A stretch of DNA of 52,423 nt from a virus: positions 1-52,423 of IMG/VR virus record IMGVR_UViG_3300031957_002670, one strand, 5' to 3'. Position 1 is the stretch's first letter. Each line of letters starts with the position of its first letter. Positions 1 to 6,444 of this stretch are shown in pieces. The notes beneath the pieces were generated by a model that saw nothing but the letters and a program-made list of their open reading frames with translations, had not been told where the DNA came from and made no database searches. The position numbers were made by a program, and so were the translations under genes.

Positions 1-132
1 CAACATGTGAAAGAGGTTGCAGAAGTTGTGATGGAAGACCCTTACCTTTCCGAAAAGGATAAGAAGACTATTCTTCGAAATCTTTTAGGAAGACATGGTA
101 TGGGTTGTATTTCAAGGGACGCACACGACTGA
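1..132 (+). CDS. C-terminal end of an unidentified protein (cut by window edge)
   Basis: An open frame enters from the left edge in frame 1 and stops with TGA at 130-132, leaving 43 codons. The residues are charged and helix-prone (a stretch beginning MEDPYLSEKDKK), which looks like a real protein end rather than noise. I do not recognise the family. The next gene follows after about 43 nt with a clear ribosome binding site. An overlapping frame that opens at 95 is only the upstream extension of the next gene. Confidence 0.5.
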   Translation, partial: QHVKEVAEVVMEDPYLSEKDKKTILRNLLGRHGMGCISRDAHD

Positions 133-175
133 AGGAACGGGGATTAAAACCCTCTACTACTTTAGGAGTAAACTC

Positions 176-343
176 ATGAACACACTTCAAATGATCAAGA
201 AGCAGATCAACAAAGCATCTGCCCTTCATGACGCACAAATCAATCACACTGCATATCGTGGTGTTGAGTATGATACACGTTGCGTGAAGTCAAGTGAAAC
301 CCATGGTACATTTTGTTACCGTGGTCGTACTTACAACAAGTGA
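176..343 (+). CDS. Small DUF4278-like protein
   Basis: A 55-aa protein. The start at 176 is chosen because AGGAG lies at the right distance upstream; the frame stays open further upstream to 95 without a ribosome site. The C-terminal half carries YRGVEYD and YRGRTY motifs, the paired Tyr-Arg-Gly signature of the DUF4278 family that is common in cyanobacteria and their phages. The function of that family is unknown. The gene is followed by a rho-independent terminator, so it probably ends a transcript coming from the left of the window. Confidence 0.6.
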   Translation: MNTLQMIKKQINKASALHDAQINHTAYRGVEYDTRCVKSSETHGTFCYRGRTYNK

Positions 344-376
344 CACTTGTCACAAGTTCAATTATCTGATAGACTA

Positions 377-401
377 GGGGGACACAAGTCTCCCTTTTTT
401 T
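377..401 (+). terminator. Rho-independent terminator after the DUF4278-like gene
   Basis: A 7-bp stem (GGGGGAC pairing with GTCTCCC, one G-U) closes an ACAA loop and is followed by seven T. It separates the left transcript from the thyX/phoH block. The next start codon lies directly after the T tract. Confidence 0.75.
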
Positions 402-563
402 ATGGAAAAAGATAAACTTAAACTTATCACAAGAAATCTTAGACTTTTAGTTGACGCATTAGAATCAGAAGTGTATTCTGATGTTAAGTCTTACACAGAA
501 AAACTTGAGGAAACACTTCCTCCCCTTCCAGATTACGATGAGGTATTTGAAGATGATGAATGA
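402..563 (+). CDS. Small acidic hypothetical protein
   Basis: A 53-aa frame beginning MEKDKLKLITRN and ending in an acidic tail (DDE). It starts directly after the terminator T tract and has no Shine-Dalgarno sequence, so it may be translated from read-through RNA or from an unseen start site. The N-terminal part looks helical. The last 11 nt overlap the next gene, as is usual in this genome. I do not recognise a family. Confidence 0.5.
   Translation: MEKDKLKLITRNLRLLVDALESEVYSDVKSYTEKLEETLPPLPDYDEVFEDDE
451..479 (+). promoter_or_regulatory. Possible internal sigma70 promoter
   Basis: TTGACG and TATTCT are separated by exactly 17 nt inside the preceding small gene. Downstream lie the small genes, thyX and phoH. 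The match is good but lies in coding DNA, so chance is possible. Confidence 0.3.
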
Positions 564-795
564 TGATTGGAGATACTCTGAAGACCGAATGAAACTTCGT
601 CAGCAGTGTCTTGGTATCCTGTTAAATAAGTATGGAAGATCCAAGATAGAAGAAGAATCATATAGTACTCAAGACATCTATGAATGTGTAGACACTTGGG
701 TTTCACAAGGTAATCAATTAAGTAATGGAATAGTTTCTTATTTCAATACATATTTCAATCATGAAAACAAAAAAGGCAATCAAGTACATCCTTAA
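553..795 (+). CDS. Conserved-looking hypothetical protein
   Basis: An 80-aa protein starting MMNDDWRYSEDR. The start at 553 (or 556) has GAGG about 9 nt upstream; an upstream in-frame ATG at 481 lies deep inside the previous gene and has no ribosome site. The sequence is hydrophilic and probably helical, with no membrane segment or catalytic motif that I can see. It overlaps both neighbours and belongs to the small-gene run before thyX. Confidence 0.6.
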   Translation: MMNDDWRYSEDRMKLRQQCLGILLNKYGRSKIEEESYSTQDIYECVDTWVSQGNQLSNGIVSYFNTYFNHENKKGNQVHP

Positions 796-916
796 ACATC
801 CTGAACTTTTCAGTGAAGGCGAACGACTCTATGTCGAAAGAGTTAAACAAGAACGAAAACAATTAAAGTCTAGTAAAAAAGATGAATCAAGCCAAACTAA
901 TCTCAGTAACACCTGA
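761..916 (+). CDS. Small basic hypothetical protein
   Basis: A 51-aa frame beginning MKTKKAIKYILKHPELF, rich in Lys, Glu and Arg, and likely a single long helix. It overlaps the end of the previous gene by 35 nt and the start of thyX by 35 nt, giving a compact chain of coupled genes. No family is recognised; its reality is inferred from composition and position. Confidence 0.5.
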   Translation: MKTKKAIKYILKHPELFSEGERLYVERVKQERKQLKSSKKDESSQTNLSNT

Positions 917-1517
917 TGCAGAAAAACAGATTGCATACTGTGCTCGTGTAAGTAATCCAAACAATCAGGACAGTGAGAAGTTCGCAGGTCTTTTGAAGTA
1001 CTGTATTAAACATCAGCATTGGTCTATCTTTGAACAGGCATTTATGTCTATGGAGATTGAGACTACGAGAGGTATTGCAGCCCAAGTATTGCGTCATAGA
1101 AGTTTCACCTTTCAAGAATTTTCACAAAGGTATGCAAGTACTAATCTTTTGAACATTGAGATTGAACTTCCTGAACTTCGTCGTCAGGATGATAAGAACC
1201 GTCAGAATAGTATCGATGATCTTGACCCTGAGGTGGTCGATAAGATCAACCGTCAGATGATTACTCTATTCAGTTCTGCATCTAATCTTTATAGTCAGAT
1301 GTTGGAGGCTGGTGTCGCAAAGGAATGTGCTCGCTTTGTATTGCCACTCGCAACACCAACCAGAATGTATATGACTGGTTCAGTTCGCAGTTGGATTCAT
1401 TACATCGAACTTCGTTCTGCACACGGTACACAGAAAGAACACATGGATATTGCAAATTCATGTAAGGAAATTTTCAAAGAACAATTCCCCATCATTTCAG
1501 AAGCTCTGGAGTGGTAA
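882..1517 (+). CDS. thyX: Flavin-dependent thymidylate synthase
   Basis: A 211-aa ThyX, the usual length for phage members. It methylates dUMP to dTMP using FAD, methylene-tetrahydrofolate and NADPH, feeding dTTP to phage DNA synthesis. The diagnostic motif RHRxxxxxExSxR is present at residues 71-83 (RHRSFTFQEFSQR), with the flavin- and dUMP-contacting Arg, His and Ser intact. The C-terminal region with RSWIHYIELR, which carries substrate-contacting residues in the family, is also intact. Its place next to phoH and the gp33-gp59-gp32 set fits the nucleotide and replication block of T4-like cyanophages. I see nothing truncated. Confidence 0.97.
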   Translation: MNQAKLISVTPDAEKQIAYCARVSNPNNQDSEKFAGLLKYCIKHQHWSIFEQAFMSMEIETTRGIAAQVLRHRSFTFQEFSQRYASTNLLNIEIELPELRRQDDKNRQNSIDDLDPEVVDKINRQMITLFSSASNLYSQMLEAGVAKECARFVLPLATPTRMYMTGSVRSWIHYIELRSAHGTQKEHMDIANSCKEIFKEQFPIISEALEW

Positions 1518-1523
1518 TAAATA
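1516..1523 (+). promoter_or_regulatory. T4-type late promoter (AATAAATA)
   Basis: AATAAATA overlaps the thyX stop and lies 25 nt before the GTG start of the next gene, the same spacing seen at the other late sites in this window. Confidence 0.45.
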
Positions 1524-1548
1524 TCAACACAAACATTATGGAGGTAAT

Positions 1549-1800
1549 GTGGCAACGTATCCCGTCAAACACAAAGACACTGGTGAGACTAAAGAAGTGC
1601 GGATGAGTGTTCATGATTGGTCTCAATGGTGTAAAGACAATCCAGACTGGTCAAGGTATTACACTCCAGATAATGCACCATGTTTAGGTATTGAAATGGG
1701 TGATCCCCTGAGTAAGATCTATACCAAACATCCTGGATGGAAGGATGTAATGACAAAGGCCAAGCAACAACCAGGTAGTACCCTAAAACATTACGATTAA
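1549..1800 (+). CDS. Conserved hypothetical protein with TYPVKHKDTGE start
   Basis: An 83-aa protein read from GTG at 1549. That start is preferred because GGAGG sits directly upstream; the frame is open back to 1450 but that part lies inside thyX. The N-terminus (TYPVKHKDTGETKEVRMS) resembles short phage proteins distantly like FmdB-type proteins but without zinc cysteines. A Trp-rich middle (WSQWCKDNPDWSRYY) follows. The function is unknown. It ends 6 nt before phoH and is probably co-transcribed with it. Confidence 0.65.
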   Translation: MATYPVKHKDTGETKEVRMSVHDWSQWCKDNPDWSRYYTPDNAPCLGIEMGDPLSKIYTKHPGWKDVMTKAKQQPGSTLKHYD

Positions 1801-1806
1801 CATCAT

Positions 1807-2571
1807 ATGCCAGTAAAAAAGAAAACGGGTATTGGTAACACCAACCCAGTACCATTTGGTATGAGCAACAAGACAATGAAGAGGAAGAAACCAATCAACC
1901 TTGATTATATCAAGAAGGTGGAACCGATTACAGAGAATCAAGAACTGTTCTTTGAGAAGTATAAAAGTCAACAGAACCTTGTTGCATATGGTTGTGCCGG
2001 TACAGGAAAGACCTTTATCTCCCTCTACAATGCCCTTATGGAAGTCCTAGACCCTAGGACACCCTACGAGAAGATCTACATTGTCAGGTCCCTTGTACCG
2101 ACCAGAGAGATTGGTTTCCTTCCCGGCGATCATGAGGATAAGTCATCTCTTTATCAGATTCCTTATAAGAATATGGTGAAGTATATGTTTGAGATGCCTG
2201 ATGATGCATCTTTTGAGATGTTGTACAACAATCTTAAGGCACAAGGTACTATTTCTTTCTGGTCCACGTCATTCATTCGTGGTACTACACTGGACAATGT
2301 GATTGTAATTGTTGACGAGTTTCAGAACCTGAACTTCCATGAACTGGACTCGATGATTACTCGTATTGGTGAACACTCTAAGATTATGTTCTGTGGTGAT
2401 GCAACTCAGTCTGACCTTACCAAACAGAACGAACGGAATGGTATCGCAGACTTCATGAGAATCTTGACGAACATGCCATCCTTTGATACAATTGAGTTTA
2501 ACGCAGAGGATATCTGCAGAAGTGGTCTTGTGAAGGAGTACATCATTGCTAAACTTGAACTTGGTATGTAA
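1807..2571 (+). CDS. phoH: PhoH-like P-loop ATPase
   Basis: A 254-aa PhoH-family NTPase. Walker A is GCAGTGKT at residues 62-69 and Walker B is VIVIVDEFQN, with the acidic pair at about 170-171. The RSLVPTREIGFLPGD segment and the FCGDATQSDL motif near the C-terminus are also typical. PhoH proteins are very common in marine phages; their true role is unsettled (RNA or phosphate-stress metabolism has been proposed), so only the ATPase fold is firm. The stop codon overlaps the next start by one base, implying translational coupling with the nuclease gene. Confidence 0.95.
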   Translation: MPVKKKTGIGNTNPVPFGMSNKTMKRKKPINLDYIKKVEPITENQELFFEKYKSQQNLVAYGCAGTGKTFISLYNALMEVLDPRTPYEKIYIVRSLVPTREIGFLPGDHEDKSSLYQIPYKNMVKYMFEMPDDASFEMLYNNLKAQGTISFWSTSFIRGTTLDNVIVIVDEFQNLNFHELDSMITRIGEHSKIMFCGDATQSDLTKQNERNGIADFMRILTNMPSFDTIEFNAEDICRSGLVKEYIIAKLELGM

Positions 2572-3254
2572 TGTTTAATCATCAGGATGTTCCTTTCGTT
2601 CCTATTGAACGAGAGAGTATTGACGGAGTTCGTTACTATAAAGTATTTGGAACTGAAGAACTTGTAAGAATGCCATCTATCACTTCGGTGATTAGTTGGA
2701 GAAACAAAGACAAGTTTAAACAGTGGAGAGCAAAGGTTGGTGAACAAGAAGCCAACAACATTACTCGTAAGGCTACCCATCGTGGTACTGATGCCCATAC
2801 GTTGATTGAGGAGTATCTGAACAACTCAGATACTTTCTCTGATGTTCTTCCCTTATCTCAGTTTCTATTCAAACAGGCCAAACCTGAACTGAATAGGATT
2901 GATAATATTCTATGTCAAGAGACTGCTTTATACAGTACAGAACTAGGTATTGCTGGTTCTGTTGACTGTATCGCTGAGTTTGATGGTGAGTTGTCTGTTA
3001 TTGACTTCAAAACATCAGCCAAACCTAAGAAAAGAGAATGGATTGAAGATTACTTTGTTCAGTGTGCAGCATATGCTTGTATGTTGTATGAGATGAAGGG
3101 TCTTATAGTCAAAAAATTTGTAATCATTATGACCTGTGAAAATGGGGAGGTAGAAGTCTATGAAGAATACGATAAGTCCAAGTATATTAAGTTACTTGTC
3201 CAGTACATCCGCGAGTTCGTGGAATCTAAACTCAGAGAATATGCAAAGCCCTGA
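2571..3254 (+). CDS. PD-(D/E)XK exonuclease-like protein
   Basis: A 227-aa nuclease of the PD-(D/E)XK (RecB/lambda-exonuclease-like) superfamily. The core is GSVD at 129-132, a beta strand, then VIDFKTS with Asp145 and Lys147, giving the D-(x)n-DxK metal-binding set. An upstream helix with HRGTDAH supplies the His/Glu element common in this family, and a C-terminal QCAAYACML helix matches the QxxxY motif of RecB-like nucleases. It is likely to act on DNA ends in recombination or host DNA breakdown. It lies between phoH and gp33, a usual cyanophage position. Confidence 0.85.
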   Translation: MFNHQDVPFVPIERESIDGVRYYKVFGTEELVRMPSITSVISWRNKDKFKQWRAKVGEQEANNITRKATHRGTDAHTLIEEYLNNSDTFSDVLPLSQFLFKQAKPELNRIDNILCQETALYSTELGIAGSVDCIAEFDGELSVIDFKTSAKPKKREWIEDYFVQCAAYACMLYEMKGLIVKKFVIIMTCENGEVEVYEEYDKSKYIKLLVQYIREFVESKLREYAKP

Positions 3255-3510
3255 AGAGTTAAGTGTCGATAAAATTATAGAAAAGAAATTCTATAGTAGT
3301 CGAACTTTTGCAGAAGAGATTGAAGCCATTGTCAAGAACGGTAATGGAATGAAATACGTTGATGCAATTGTATATTTTTGTGAAAAGAATAGTCTAGACA
3401 TTGAATCTATTCCTAAACTGATTTCGAAACCTCTTAAAGAAAGATTGAAAGTAGAAGCAATGGAATTGAATCTACTGAAGAAAACATCTCACGCCAAACT
3501 TCCTATATGA
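3241..3510 (+). CDS. 33: Late transcription coactivator gp33
   Basis: An 89-aa protein starting MQSPEELSVDKII. In T4, gp33 bridges RNA polymerase and the sliding clamp and activates late promoters together with gp55. Support here is the size, position (nuclease-gp33-gp59-gp32), the segment with MKYVDAIVYFCEKN, and the basic-hydrophobic C-terminus (LNLLKKTSHAKLPI) of the kind used for clamp contact. The start at 3241 overlaps the nuclease gene by 14 nt; an in-frame upstream ATG at 3160 would overlap far more. The late-type NATAAATA sites across the window are its expected targets. Confidence 0.8.
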   Translation: MQSPEELSVDKIIEKKFYSSRTFAEEIEAIVKNGNGMKYVDAIVYFCEKNSLDIESIPKLISKPLKERLKVEAMELNLLKKTSHAKLPI

Positions 3511-4118
3511 TACCTAAAGTGACACCCTTTGATACATACAAGGCATACCTTGGATTGAAAAATCACTTTACCAAATCTAACTACGACTACCATCGTTATG
3601 GTGGTAAGTCTAGAGCATCTTTACAATCTTTCTATAAGAGACGTGACCGGTTCTTTTTTGAAAAGCTGAGTAGACAAAAAGATGATAGTCAAGTTGTTGA
3701 ATTCTTCGTGTCTAATTTTGTTAGTTGTGATGATCCTCAGTCTTTGTGGATTGGTGAAATCGTTAGAAACGGAGAACAGAATTACACCGAGTGGAAGAAA
3801 CGCCTTCAATCACTATCTTATACGTTCAAGACTGAGATAGAGGATGTCTTTACAGATAAAGACTTTGATGGTATGTTTAAGATTGAGGGGACTCGACACC
3901 CCCAAATCATCAAAGAACATCTAGCAAAAAACATTTCATTAGAGACGATGGTTATCTTGAATAAGATAATCGGATTCAAAGATGATTTTGATAAGAATCT
4001 TTCAGACCCTGTGTGGAAATTCCTATCAATGAGAATCAATAAGTATAATTCGTTTATACATATTGATGTATTTAAATTCAAATCAATTTTAAGGGAGATA
4101 ATAATCCATGGCTCTTGA
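3507..4118 (+). CDS. 59: Loader of replicative helicase, gp59
   Basis: A 203-aa homologue of T4 gp59 (217 aa), which loads the gp41 helicase onto gp32-coated fork DNA. Recognisable family features are the YKRRDRFFFEKLS segment near the N-terminus (compare QKRRDKYFFQKLS in T4), the FVSNFV and WIGEI elements, and an all-helical composition. It overlaps gp33 by 4 nt (ATGA) and precedes gp32, its protein partner. Confidence 0.93.
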   Translation: MIPKVTPFDTYKAYLGLKNHFTKSNYDYHRYGGKSRASLQSFYKRRDRFFFEKLSRQKDDSQVVEFFVSNFVSCDDPQSLWIGEIVRNGEQNYTEWKKRLQSLSYTFKTEIEDVFTDKDFDGMFKIEGTRHPQIIKEHLAKNISLETMVILNKIIGFKDDFDKNLSDPVWKFLSMRINKYNSFIHIDVFKFKSILREIIIHGS

Positions 4119-4293
4119 CAATGCAACCGTACTTGAGAACCTACGGAAACAGCGAGTTGAAGTAGAACAAGGACTTGAAACTACCAGAGAGATGTACCTG
4201 AAACTTGTAGGTGCAATCGAAGTTCTGGAACAGATTGAAGAAGAAAATGCTCGAACCGAAACATCTGAAACTGAAGTTGTGGAAGGAGAATGA
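4108..4293 (+). CDS. Small coiled-coil hypothetical protein
   Basis: A 61-aa, strongly acidic protein (MALDNATVLENLRKQ...). Heptad-like spacing of Leu and Val suggests a short coiled coil, and the tail is rich in Glu and Thr. It overlaps gp59 by 11 nt and the next gene by 4 nt, so it is translated as part of the replication operon. No function can be assigned. Phages often place small adaptor proteins here, but that is inference. Confidence 0.65.
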   Translation: MALDNATVLENLRKQRVEVEQGLETTREMYLKLVGAIEVLEQIEEENARTETSETEVVEGE

Positions 4294-4625
4294 GTTTCTT
4301 CGAGTCAGAACTAGTTCAACAAGAAATGAAGAAAATTTCTGAACTACAGGAAAAAATTTATCAAAAAGTTTTTTCCTTTGCATCGATGGATGATCAAGAT
4401 AAACTTGAACATATCGAAATGTTGGAAGAGTTGTTAAAGACACAACAAATTCTTTATGCTAGAATGAGTTTGTCTGATGACCCTAATGCAAAAGATATGA
4501 AAGAAAATATTATGAATTCTGCAGTCCAACTTGGATTTCCACCCGATGTAGATCTGACATATGTTTTTTCAAATATGACTAACATCATAGACAACATGAA
4601 AAAATCACTTGACAACCCTTCTTGA
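4290..4625 (+). CDS. DUF1825-like protein of cyanobacterial type
   Basis: A 111-aa helical protein starting MSFFESELVQQEMKK. Its opening and overall helical plan (FF-S-E-VQQE, then a central EMLEELLKTQQILYARMSLSDDP segment, then a C-terminal MTNIIDNMKKSL helix) match DUF1825, a small family widespread in cyanobacteria. Its function is unknown. Its presence supports a cyanobacterial host and probable acquisition from one. The gp32 promoter is embedded in the last codons of this gene. Confidence 0.7.
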   Translation: MSFFESELVQQEMKKISELQEKIYQKVFSFASMDDQDKLEHIEMLEELLKTQQILYARMSLSDDPNAKDMKENIMNSAVQLGFPPDVDLTYVFSNMTNIIDNMKKSLDNPS

Positions 4626-4637
4626 GGGTCGTATAGT
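4609..4637 (+). promoter_or_regulatory. Early/middle sigma70 promoter of gp32
   Basis: TTGACA, 17 nt, TATAGT: a near-perfect sigma70 promoter overlapping the stop codon of the DUF1825-like gene. Expected transcription start is near 4644, giving a leader of about 63 nt before gp32. The spacer itself contains a small inverted repeat (ACCCT...AGGGT). Confidence 0.85.
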
Positions 4638-4643
4638 AGAGGG

Positions 4644-4674
4644 GTCCCCAAGACACCCCACCCAAGTCTGGGAC
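4644..4674 (+). promoter_or_regulatory. Leader hairpin before gp32, possible autoregulatory operator
   Basis: GTCCC (4644-4648) pairs with GGGAC (4670-4674) and AGAC (4651-4654) with GTCT (4666-4669), leaving an 11-nt C-rich loop. ACCCA in that loop (4660-4664) is complementary to UGGGU over the gp32 start codon (4708-4712), so a long-range pseudoknot-like contact is possible. T4 gp32 represses its own translation through a leader pseudoknot; the same role here is inference. Confidence 0.45.
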
Positions 4675-4706
4675 ACAAGCCAAATACTAACTAATACGAG
4701 GTACAA

Positions 4707-5639
4707 ATGGGTTTTTCAGACCTTAAAAAGCAAAGTTCCCTTGGGAATCTGACTTCCAAACTGGTAAAGGAAGTCGAGAAGATGGAAAATAAAGGTGGGG
4801 GTCCAGATGAACGTATCTGGAAACCAGAAATGGATAAGACCGGTAACGGTTATGCTGTAATTAGATTCCTTCCCGCTCCAGACGGTGAAGATCTACCATG
4901 GGTGAAGTTGTTCTCTCACGCCTTCCAGGGACCTGGTGGGTGGTACATCGAGAACTCTCTGACTACCATTGGTGGTAAGGATCCTATCGGTGAACTCAAC
5001 CGTGAGTTGTGGAACACTGGTAATGAGAGTGATAAAGATACTGTACGTAAACAGAAACGTAAACTGTCCTTCTACGCCAACATCTATGTTGTCCAGGACA
5101 AAGCCAATCCACAGAATGAAGGCAAAGTCTTCCTGTATAAGTTTGGTAAGAAGATCTTTGATAAGATCATGGAAGCAATGCAACCTGAGTTTGATGATGA
5201 GACCGCAATCAATCCCTTTGACTTCTGGCAGGGTGCTAACTTCAAACTGAAACTGAAGAAAGTTGCAGGTTACTGGAACTATGACTCTAGTGAGTTTGAT
5301 CGTGTCTCTCCTCTTCTGGATGATGACGATGCGATGGAAGCAATCTGGAAGAAGCAGTATTCATTGACTGCTCTTACTGCACCAGATCAATTTAAATCTT
5401 ATGATGAATTGAAGAAGCGTCTAGACATGGTTCTAGGCAGTAAATCACAAGCACGTCAAGAAGCACAGGAGACCGAGTATGATAACTATGCAGCAACTGA
5501 ACAACGCGCTGTTAGTGAAGAGCAAGTCATGCAAAAACTTGAAGACTCTTACCAAGCATCAAAGAATGTTGAACCAACATCCTCTACTGATGACGATGAT
5601 GATCCTCTCAGCTATTTCTCAAAATTGGCCGAGTCTTGA
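4707..5639 (+). CDS. 32: Single-stranded DNA-binding protein gp32
   Basis: A 310-aa T4 gp32 homologue that coats ssDNA during replication, recombination and repair. Visible parts are the basic N-terminal cooperativity region (LKKQSSLGNLTSKL), the OB-fold core with NGYAVIRFLPAP and GKVFLYKFGKKIFDKI, and an acidic tail ending DDDDDPLSYFSKLAES that docks partner proteins such as gp59. The zinc subdomain of T4 is altered: His71 remains, but the positions of the T4 zinc cysteines read Ser84, Asp92 and Gly95, so zinc binding in the T4 manner is unlikely. GAGG precedes the ATG. A promoter and hairpin lie upstream and a terminator downstream. Confidence 0.97.
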   Translation: MGFSDLKKQSSLGNLTSKLVKEVEKMENKGGGPDERIWKPEMDKTGNGYAVIRFLPAPDGEDLPWVKLFSHAFQGPGGWYIENSLTTIGGKDPIGELNRELWNTGNESDKDTVRKQKRKLSFYANIYVVQDKANPQNEGKVFLYKFGKKIFDKIMEAMQPEFDDETAINPFDFWQGANFKLKLKKVAGYWNYDSSEFDRVSPLLDDDDAMEAIWKKQYSLTALTAPDQFKSYDELKKRLDMVLGSKSQARQEAQETEYDNYAATEQRAVSEEQVMQKLEDSYQASKNVEPTSSTDDDDDPLSYFSKLAES

Positions 5640-5662
5640 CTCATAACATATAATTTTTAATA

Positions 5663-5693
5663 GGGTTGTAACTTTGGTTACGACCCTTTTTTT
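5663..5693 (+). terminator. Strong rho-independent terminator after gp32
   Basis: A 10-bp stem (GGGTTGTAAC with GTTACGACCC, one G-T), loop TTTG, then seven T. It ends the replication operon just before the convergent gp53 gene. Confidence 0.92.
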
Positions 5694-5710
5694 ATACCCT
5701 AGCGAAATCG

Positions 5711-5733
5711 CGGCCTTGATTCCAAAAAGGCCG
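5711..5733. terminator. Inverted repeat between convergent gp32 and gp53
   Basis: CGGCCTT (5711-5717) and AAGGCCG (5727-5733) form a 7-bp GC-rich stem with a 9-nt loop. There is no T run on the minus strand, so a termination role for the incoming gp53 transcript is only plausible. Confidence 0.35.
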
Positions 5734-5775
5734 ACAAAAAAATCCGGGGGAAAAATGGCCCTATTACTTTTTTTA

Positions 5776-6444
5776 TTACTGGAAGAGTCTAATATTCTCT
5801 CCCCTTACCAGACTAGGAGACACATATTGTGAAGAACCCTTACCATAGGGCATTACTGTTTCAAGATCGTCAATAATCAACGCAAGATAGAATGGTTTAA
5901 TTACGAATATATTTCTTTTTTTGTTTTGTTCCGATACTTCATATTCGTAGTTTGATACGGGATATGCACCAGAACGAGTAATAGTCTGATCTAGACCCTC
6001 ATCGTAGAATGTAACACTATAGTCACTAGGTACAATAATACCCTGTGGAATAATAATTGTATTTTGACTGTCTCTTACTTGACTTGTAATATAGTATTTT
6101 GTAGTATATGCATTTTCATATGATCCATACTTATTGATTAAGTAGTTATTGAATGATTCCTGAGCCATAGGCCATTCATTCTCATAGTGAATAATATTAT
6201 TACACAACATAACTAACCAATCAAGGTTAGAATCACCATAAACCTTTTCTGCAACATTATCAGGTCTATCATCACCAACAACCTGGTATTTTGTAAAGAA
6301 ACCTAGATTGTTTAGAATATCATCTCTTATCTGGGCCCTTTTGAATAAATTCTTAACTTCGGTGTAATCAGAGATTTTCTGACCACTCGAAGTTCTATCT
6401 ACATATTCAAAATCTGGAATATATCTAAAATATGGTTTGGCCAT
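5776..6444 (-). CDS. 53: Baseplate wedge subunit gp53
   Basis: A 222-aa homologue of T4 gp53 (about 196 aa), a wedge component that joins neighbouring wedges in the baseplate. Family features are the N-terminal KPYFRYIPDFEYVDR segment and the LysM-like core GDDRPDNVAEKVYGDSNLDWLVMLCN. It is transcribed leftward as the last gene of the gp4-gp48-gp53 block and shares one base with gp48. The C-terminal part (SLVRGENIRLF) is typical of phage baseplate connector proteins. Confidence 0.92.
   Translation of the reverse strand: MAKPYFRYIPDFEYVDRTSSGQKISDYTEVKNLFKRAQIRDDILNNLGFFTKYQVVGDDRPDNVAEKVYGDSNLDWLVMLCNNIIHYENEWPMAQESFNNYLINKYGSYENAYTTKYYITSQVRDSQNTIIIPQGIIVPSDYSVTFYDEGLDQTITRSGAYPVSNYEYEVSEQNKKRNIFVIKPFYLALIIDDLETVMPYGKGSSQYVSPSLVRGENIRLFQ

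Noticed and set aside
347-375. TTGTCA-17-TAGACT as a promoter
   Set aside because: Its start site would fall inside the terminator hairpin at 377-394, so it is more likely chance sequence at the end of the left transcript.
1450-1548. Longer N-terminus for the gene ending at 1800
   Set aside because: That part overlaps thyX and lacks a ribosome site, whereas GTG at 1549 has GGAGG directly upstream.
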